NCBI GenBank assembly: GCA_947650285.1
Contig: CANTFL010000336.1
Coordinates: forward strand, 1 to 18,599
Source: Hyaloperonospora brassicae
Taxonomy: Eukaryota; Oomycota; Peronosporomycetes; Peronosporales; Peronosporaceae
DNA length: 18,599 nt
Reading direction: 5' to 3'
Of the stretch, positions 18,297-18,599 are shown in pieces. A program made the position numbers and the translations under genes. The notes beneath the pieces are model-generated. The model saw only the letters and a program-made list of their open reading frames with translations, was not told the DNA's origin and did no database searches. Position 1 is the first letter of the stretch. Every line of letters starts with the position of its first letter.

Positions 18297-18599
18297 CTAT
18301 CTTAATATCTTTAAGTAAAAAGCTAAACATATAGACTTAGGGATGTCAAAGGCATGTCAGTGTTGTGGGGTAAAACGATTTTAGCGACGACAAAACACGA
18401 AACGTCGGAGTAGCATCATAAGTAATAAAATGAATGAAAAATTAATTAATCTCTAGTATTATTTCTCTAGAAGTTATGCAATCCCACTTGTATCACACTA
18501 CACGTGGACGATAACGGTTTTGAGTATGGAATATAATCGTTTGTATCCTCAAATAAAGTGTTTATAGAGCGTGCACTCAACCCTTTTATTCGCAATTTT

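Larger units (their letters stand above)
16126..18599. other. AT-rich region, no gene supported; many inverted repeats
   Basis: Open frames at 16422-16661, 16934-17149, 17311-17544 and minus 17311-16916 carry no recognisable domain. Inverted repeats are 16231-16236/16254-16259, 16257-16262/16275-16280, 16283-16291/16344-16352 (9 bp), 16487-16492/16503-16508, 16537-16542/16550-16555, 16725-16733/16747-16757 (9 bp, 2-nt bulge), 16864-16873/16891-16900 (10 bp), 17024-17031/17035-17042 (8 pairs with a wobble, loop GAA), 17936-17944/17983-17991 (9 bp) and 18254-18296 (15 pairs). Perfect 12-bp palindromes lie at 17602-17613 and 17831-17842. Confidence 0.5.

Noticed and set aside
7174..18599. Secreted effector genes (RXLR type), CRISPR arrays, rRNA and tRNA genes
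   Set aside because: No signal peptide plus RXLR combination, no regular repeat-spacer pattern and no conserved RNA motifs were seen on either strand.

Overview
The window is eukaryotic DNA, most likely from an oomycete of the Peronosporales (Phytophthora or a downy mildew). The left 7.17 kb is one degenerate Ty3/gypsy LTR retrotransposon whose gag, protease, RT, RNase H, integrase and chromodomain remnants read like the family common in those genomes. Its U3 carries a close match to the oomycete initiator/flanking-promoter core. The assignment rests on recognising protein motifs by eye, not on a search. No cellular gene is supported anywhere in the window.

Retrotransposon layout: partial 5' LTR (1-274, cut by the window edge), weak primer-binding site (277-288), broken gag (334-1512), broken pol in the order protease (1516-1811), linker (1900-2890), RT (2895-3470), RNase H (3500-3900), integrase (3990-5220) and chromodomain (5549-5717). 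Then come an antisense gene-like region (6538-5665, minus strand), an 8-bp hairpin (6610-6630), the polypurine tract (6638-6646) and a complete 527-bp 3' LTR (6647-7173, TGTAACGG...CCGCTACA). The element is dead. It has many in-frame stops and frameshifts, a deletion that removes the catalytic core of RT, an Ala in place of an integrase catalytic Asp, a lost zinc-binding His in integrase, and a lost His in the gag zinc knuckle. The overlapping LTR parts differ at 14 of about 270 sites plus one 4-nt indel.

Two features of the element go beyond a standard gypsy annotation. The R/U5 part of the LTR is an almost unbroken comb of about 14 short hairpins, many with a 3-nt loop, starting just after the predicted transcription start. 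A minus-strand reading frame of about 290 codons (one frameshift, one stop) lies between the chromodomain and the polypurine tract, tail-to-tail with pol.

The right 11.4 kb (7174-18599) is visibly more AT-rich. It has no recognisable gene, RNA gene, LTR fragment or tandem array apart from two short TA tracts. Its longest open frames (123-131 codons) show no domain and are of the size expected by chance. It does hold many perfect or near-perfect inverted repeats. Five perfect stems of 7-8 bp with 3-nt loops are seen where simple arithmetic predicts about 0.7. Whether this is a real structural property needs a shuffled-sequence test.
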